Below, one piece after another: positions 60,089 through 64,000 of a DNA stretch of 64,000 nt. This stretch comes from Azadirachta indica (taxonomy: Eukaryota > Streptophyta > Magnoliopsida > Sapindales > Meliaceae), in contig CM040448.1 of the NCBI GenBank assembly GCA_022749755.1, positions 13,700,481 through 13,764,480 of the forward strand, written 5' to 3'. Made by a program: the position numbers and the translations under genes. How positions within the stretch are numbered: the stretch's first letter is position 1; the number at the start of each line of letters is the position of its first letter. The notes beneath the pieces were generated by a model, which had not been told where the DNA came from, made no database searches, and saw only the letters and a list, made by a program, of their open reading frames with translations.

Positions 60089-61190
60089 ATGAACATCAGA
60101 AAGCAAGAAATCCCTGCTGATATTGTCCGTGACATCTTTCTACGATTGCGGGCAAAATCCCTTATGCGTTTCCGATCAATCTCCAAGAACTGGTGCAACA
60201 CGATCGACAGCTTTCCTTTGGCTAACAAGCATACATCAACACGAGTTGCTGCTGCTGAAGAACCTGAACTTCTACCTCTATACTACTTCCCGGAGTCGGT
60301 AGCGGCAACGAACGTTCATTTATATACGACGGTAATGTAATCAAGGAAAGTGACATTCCAATCTTAGAGTTCTCAAAAGATGGCAACTATGTTCACAATG
60401 TAGCGTATGGTGTATGATGCTTTCAAAATCGTAATTTCTTAGGCCGTGAACTCTTTCTGTGCAATCCTGTAAGAGGAGAGTTTTTAAAGCTGCCACAACC
60501 TTTACCAGCAACATTAGGAAATGAACTATACTATGACGTTATGGCATGGTTGGAATTGGATTTGATAGTACTACCAATTCCTACAAAATTATTCAAGTGC
60601 TTAGTTTTCCTACATGTATTGATGGATTTCCTGATTGGTTTTTAGATGGGAATTTTGAAACTCAAGTTTACACCTTAGGACCCATTCATGGAGACTAATT
60701 TCTTCCTCCGTTTCTTTATCATCTCAAGTACCGGCTGTATCTGCAAATGGAAACATGCATTGGTTGAATTGGAATAATAAAATTGAACAGGCATACATAA
60801 CATCTTTCGATTTCAAGAAAGAGGAATTTATGGAGACTCTCTCTTCCAAACTGTGGGTACAAACAACATTATAAAAAAATTTTATTAATTAATTTGAAGG
60901 GATTCTTGTCTATTGTTAGTTTTCTATCTGATCAATACATTGACATATGGGTACTGAAAGATTATGAAAACAAAGAGGGGGCAAGAGAATACAGAATTAG
61001 TACGAGTGTGGGCAAGAGAAGAGGATAATAGTTTGTGTTATAAGATCTGATTTATGTTTCCGGGAAAATAAAAATTTCTCTGTAGCTGTTTGTAGTAATC
61101 GGTTGTTTCTTGAAGCTTATTCCTATAGTCGTATATTTTTTGTTGATCTACTAACAAATCGTATTTGGTACATGGAATGACCAAAAAATT
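60089..61190 (+). pseudogene. F-box gene, FBA type, broken by frameshifts
   Basis: The first 83 residues carry an F-box (IPADIVRDIFLRLRAKSLMR, then FRSISKNWCNTI). F-box proteins are substrate receptors of SCF ubiquitin ligases. The frame then breaks. The F-box-associated domain continues in other frames: FIYDGNVIKESDIPILEFSK from about 60318, a TGA in frame near 60415, LFLCNPVRGEFLKLPQPLP near 60450, then a shift to VGIGFDSTTNSYKIIQVLSF near 60550, a stop near 60698, and VSANGNMHWLNWNNKIEQ in a further frame, finally FLSDQYIDIWVLKDYENK near 60930. At least three frameshifts and two stops are present, so it is not functional unless assembly errors explain them. Confidence 0.8.
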
Positions 61191-61503
61191 ATAGATCATT
61201 CGGCAGGACATTATTCAGTTATGCAAGCAGTGTTCTTTCTCTTAGAAACTTTTGGCAATTAATTGAATATGCATGCCTCAGAAGTAACACAGCTTTCAAG
61301 CAGTAATTAATATCAGCATGCTTAAGTCATTTTCCTTTCCCTTAATGCAGGATTCAGTACTGTACAGTTTCAAATTTTGTATTAAACCTTTGAAGTTTTA
61401 CGTAAACTTTAGACGTTCATGTAAATAATTTTTAATAATTTATTGTTAATTTTAGTAATATAGATGAATGTAATCTACGGGGTTTAGCTAAGACTAGCTA
61501 GAG

Positions 61504-61557
61504 ACATGCATTGGTTGAATCGGAATGTTGCAATTGAAGGAGAATACATATACATAA

Positions 61558-61594
<37 letters not shown>

Positions 61595-61775
61595 TTTATA
61601 TATACACCCCTCTTCCAGACTATGGGTTCCAATTAACGACATTTAATTTATAAAGATAGATTTTTCATTAATTATAGTTTGAAGGGATATTCGGCTGTTG
61701 TTAGCTTTCCATCTAATTGAACACATTGACATAATGGATGATGATCTTGGAAGATTATGAAAACAAAGAGTGGGT
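61504..61775 (+). pseudogene. truncated second copy of the F-box gene 3' part
   Basis: This stretch repeats the order of 60750-60985: TGCATTGGTTGAAT, a CTATGGGT / CTGTGGGT block, TTGAAGGGAT, GTTAG, TTCCATCT, CATTGACATA and AGATTATGAAAACAAAGAG. A (TA)n tract (61565-61588) interrupts it. Only the 3' end of the F-box-associated domain is present and the frame is broken. It is a tandem partial duplicate or a remnant of an older neighbouring gene. Confidence 0.7.
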
Positions 61776-61969
61776 AAATTAAATAAAAACAAAAGGCTAG
61801 CTTGCCATTCCGATACATGATTAATAAAATCATTTCATTTTCATACAAATAAAAAAAAAACATACACGAAACACCTGAAGCCCTCATCTAATTCTAGGCT
61901 TTTCTTTCTCTCGTTTCAACTTCTGTAATATTAATTTACAGACCATTAAAAAAACTCGGCCTTTATTAA

Positions 61970-63961
61970 TTAATTACCAATACCCCAAATTTGAGCCAGA
62001 GGTTTACTCGAAGAAAATGATTTTCTCCACCTTGCTAGACGTAGCAAGAAAGTCAATACTTCTGCTGGATCAGTGAGAGAATAGGAAGCTTCAGTTTCCT
62101 TTGGAATTGAAGATACAATAATCGGATACCCTTGTCCTCTTTTCTTTATCACCTGAAAATTTTGAAATTTAATTTCGTACACCAGTATTCAATTTATCAA
62201 TGCCCTTAATTATTGAAACCTTTTTATTTATTGTTGTCCTTACCTTGAAAGCATCTTCATCAGTGCGATCATCTCCAATATACAATGGAAGAACGTCGTT
62301 GGGATTGCTCAAACCTAGAGTCTCCAATAAATATTCCAGGGCGTTGCCTTTGTCCCATTCGATAGATGGTCGAATTTCCATGACCTTAATTTTTACATGC
62401 AAATTCATATTATTAATTTATTATGTGGTACCGAGTTTATGAACGTCGTAGGAGTATCATAAATAACGTAGTTTCCATATGTACAAGACTTTATCGAGGT
62501 TTACAAAAAGTAATTAAGGTTAAAAGATTTAGTTCTCCTACCTTTTTGCCTTCATTTAGATCAAATTCCGGGTAGTTGTCCAGCACAGATTTCACTTTCT
62601 TTTGCAAAATACTGTAATCCTGCGTCCATGGGAAATATTATAAATTCCTTAGCTTGTGATGTAATCGATCAAATGATGATAATAACAAAAATAATATCTA
62701 TGAGATTATCAGATTACCTCATCTCGGACCTGTCTGTAATGTACAGAGACGCAGAATCTATTGTCTTCTACCCTAGCCCCTTGTATTTTCTTCGTTTCGA
62801 CTTCCAGCTCTTTGATTATCTGTTACAAACCAACAAAATATTCATTATTTCAAAAAATTGTACGAGTATATCAAATAGAAAAGGGTTAATTTGACAGATC
62901 TTTAGCTTAATTACCTCCCGAATTGCAGGTAGAAATTTCTTAGCAGGTTGAAACAGAACTTCTTGTCCCTATCAGAGTAAATAACTTAAGTATTCAGTTT
63001 AAGAAGCAAAAAAAATTTTACAATTCTATATGGCGAAAAGGAAGAAGAAAGAAAGGAGGAAGCATCAGACCTTTTTTCCGCGGGCAACTGTATGATACTT
63101 TCCATCACTAGCTTTAACTGGCCTTGGTGGTGCCAGTATGTCCATTCCGTGACTTCCAGCATAATATACATTACTCAACTGTACAAATCCCTTAACCTGA
63201 AATATTCAAGACGTAGAGTTTGATTATTTCATCGGCTTCTCATCACAACAGTACCAAACACAGCCTGAGTTAATGATTGTGGATCGACATACCTTTTCTC
63301 GGCTCCTACCGCTTATTATAGCTGTTGGAAAATACTTTGCAACTTCACGCACAGCTGCACGCATCTGCATCAATGGAATTTGGATGGTTACAACTTGGAA
63401 TTAGTATTATAATAATAAAAGAAAGAGTAGTTTTTGAGTTTTGATTATTGGTTATTACCTCGTCAGACATGAAAGCACGATCTGGGTCATCAACAATTGG
63501 CGAGAGAGTGCCGTCGTAATCTAAGAACACGGCAATCTTCTTCCCCCTTGCTGCCTTCGTCAACCGATCAAATGAGTCTAGTGCAGAAGGGTGTTCAATC
63601 TAACAATATATATAAATGAAGGAATTGATTAATCTTAGCATCCAATAAAATTTATGTCATGTTACTCTCAGCCAATAATCTTACACCACATGAATCTGCA
63701 TGCAAATTTACTTCTTAGGACAACAATTTCCATTAATGTTTATTATATAAATTAAATATTGTACTGTCTATTAATTAATCAATGAAATCCTACCATCCAA
63801 GTTTGATAACTTGTGCCTGAGGTAATAACAGAAACGAGTGGATCCGAAGTTGTTTTTGCGTTGATGGAGCCATGAATATCACCACCATTTTCAACATTAT
63901 TCTTTAGTTTGGAGATAGACATCACTTTCTGTTTGCTGGAATGTGATCTTTGAAATCCCAT
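61970..63961 (-). CDS. trehalose-6-phosphate phosphatase (5' end uncertain, at window edge)
   Basis: HAD-superfamily enzyme that converts trehalose 6-phosphate to trehalose and phosphate, controlling the sugar signal T6P. Minus-strand exons: 63961(or further)-63794, 63599-63459, 63364-63293, 63196-63071, 62968-62915, 62819-62718, 62619-62542, 62384-62244, 62152-61970. From the Met at 63961 this gives 354 residues; the family is usually about 370. The frame is open from that Met to the window end, so the true start may lie outside. HAD motif [10 protein letters not shown] with catalytic Asp83 and Asp85. Other motifs: [32 protein letters not shown] and acidic [10 protein letters not shown] (~284-293). 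The C-terminus ends [10 protein letters not shown]. All active-site motifs are intact. The exact TPP paralog (A-J) was not determined. Confidence 0.92.
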
Positions 63962-64000
63962 CGCCTCGCTGAGCTTTGCGAGGTGCCTCTTAATAATCTG

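Overview
This is nuclear DNA of a flowering plant. The genes are split by short AT-rich introns with GT..AG borders (one looks like GC..AG). They are separated by AT-rich intergenic DNA with microsatellites and MITE-like elements. The products are typical of eudicots: a plastid sigma factor, a one-repeat R3-MYB, a SWEET sugar transporter, a PLS-class PPR protein, FtsH11 and an ABA receptor. The species cannot be fixed from the sequence. A rosid is likely, and Citrus is only a guess.

Layout. 1-2.6 kb: AT-rich intergenic with a Tourist-like MITE and two ACGT elements before the next gene. 2.6-6.5 kb (+): plastid sigma factor SIG5/SIGE. 7.2-8.8 kb (-): CPC/TRY-type R3-MYB. 9-13.9 kb: AT-rich, with a MULE-like MITE at 10.4-11.0 kb and weak minus-strand exon candidates. 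13.9-15.4 kb (+): SWEET3-like transporter. 16.8-18.95 kb (-): intronless PPR gene. 19.2-28.4 kb: a noncoding-looking region holding a diverged ~2.5-kb tandem duplication, repeated short modules, a 24-nt perfect inverted repeat and a small ORF with three 12-residue repeats. 28.6-29.9 kb (+): six-span membrane protein of unknown function. 31.3-36.4 kb (+): PTB1/PTB2-type splicing regulator. 37.6-46.4 kb (+): FTSH11. 48.2-50.2 kb (-): PYL8/RCAR3-type ABA receptor. 50.2-60 kb: gene-poor AT-rich DNA. 60.1-61.8 kb: broken F-box gene plus a truncated second copy. 62.0 kb to the right edge (-): trehalose-6-phosphate phosphatase, cut by the window end.

The genes TRY-like, SWEET3, PTB, FTSH11 and PYL8 come in the same order as Arabidopsis At5g53200, At5g53190, At5g53180, At5g53170 and At5g53160 (loci recalled from memory). 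This supports the ortholog assignments. The PPR gene, the membrane-protein gene and the repeat region lie inside this otherwise collinear block. The genes do not form a pathway; the linkage is ancestral. SIG5 and FTSH11 act in organelles. PYL8 and TPP act in hormone and sugar signalling.

Exon borders were read by hand from splice consensus and protein resemblance. All multi-exon models given here keep one open frame. Transcript ends and UTR introns are approximate.
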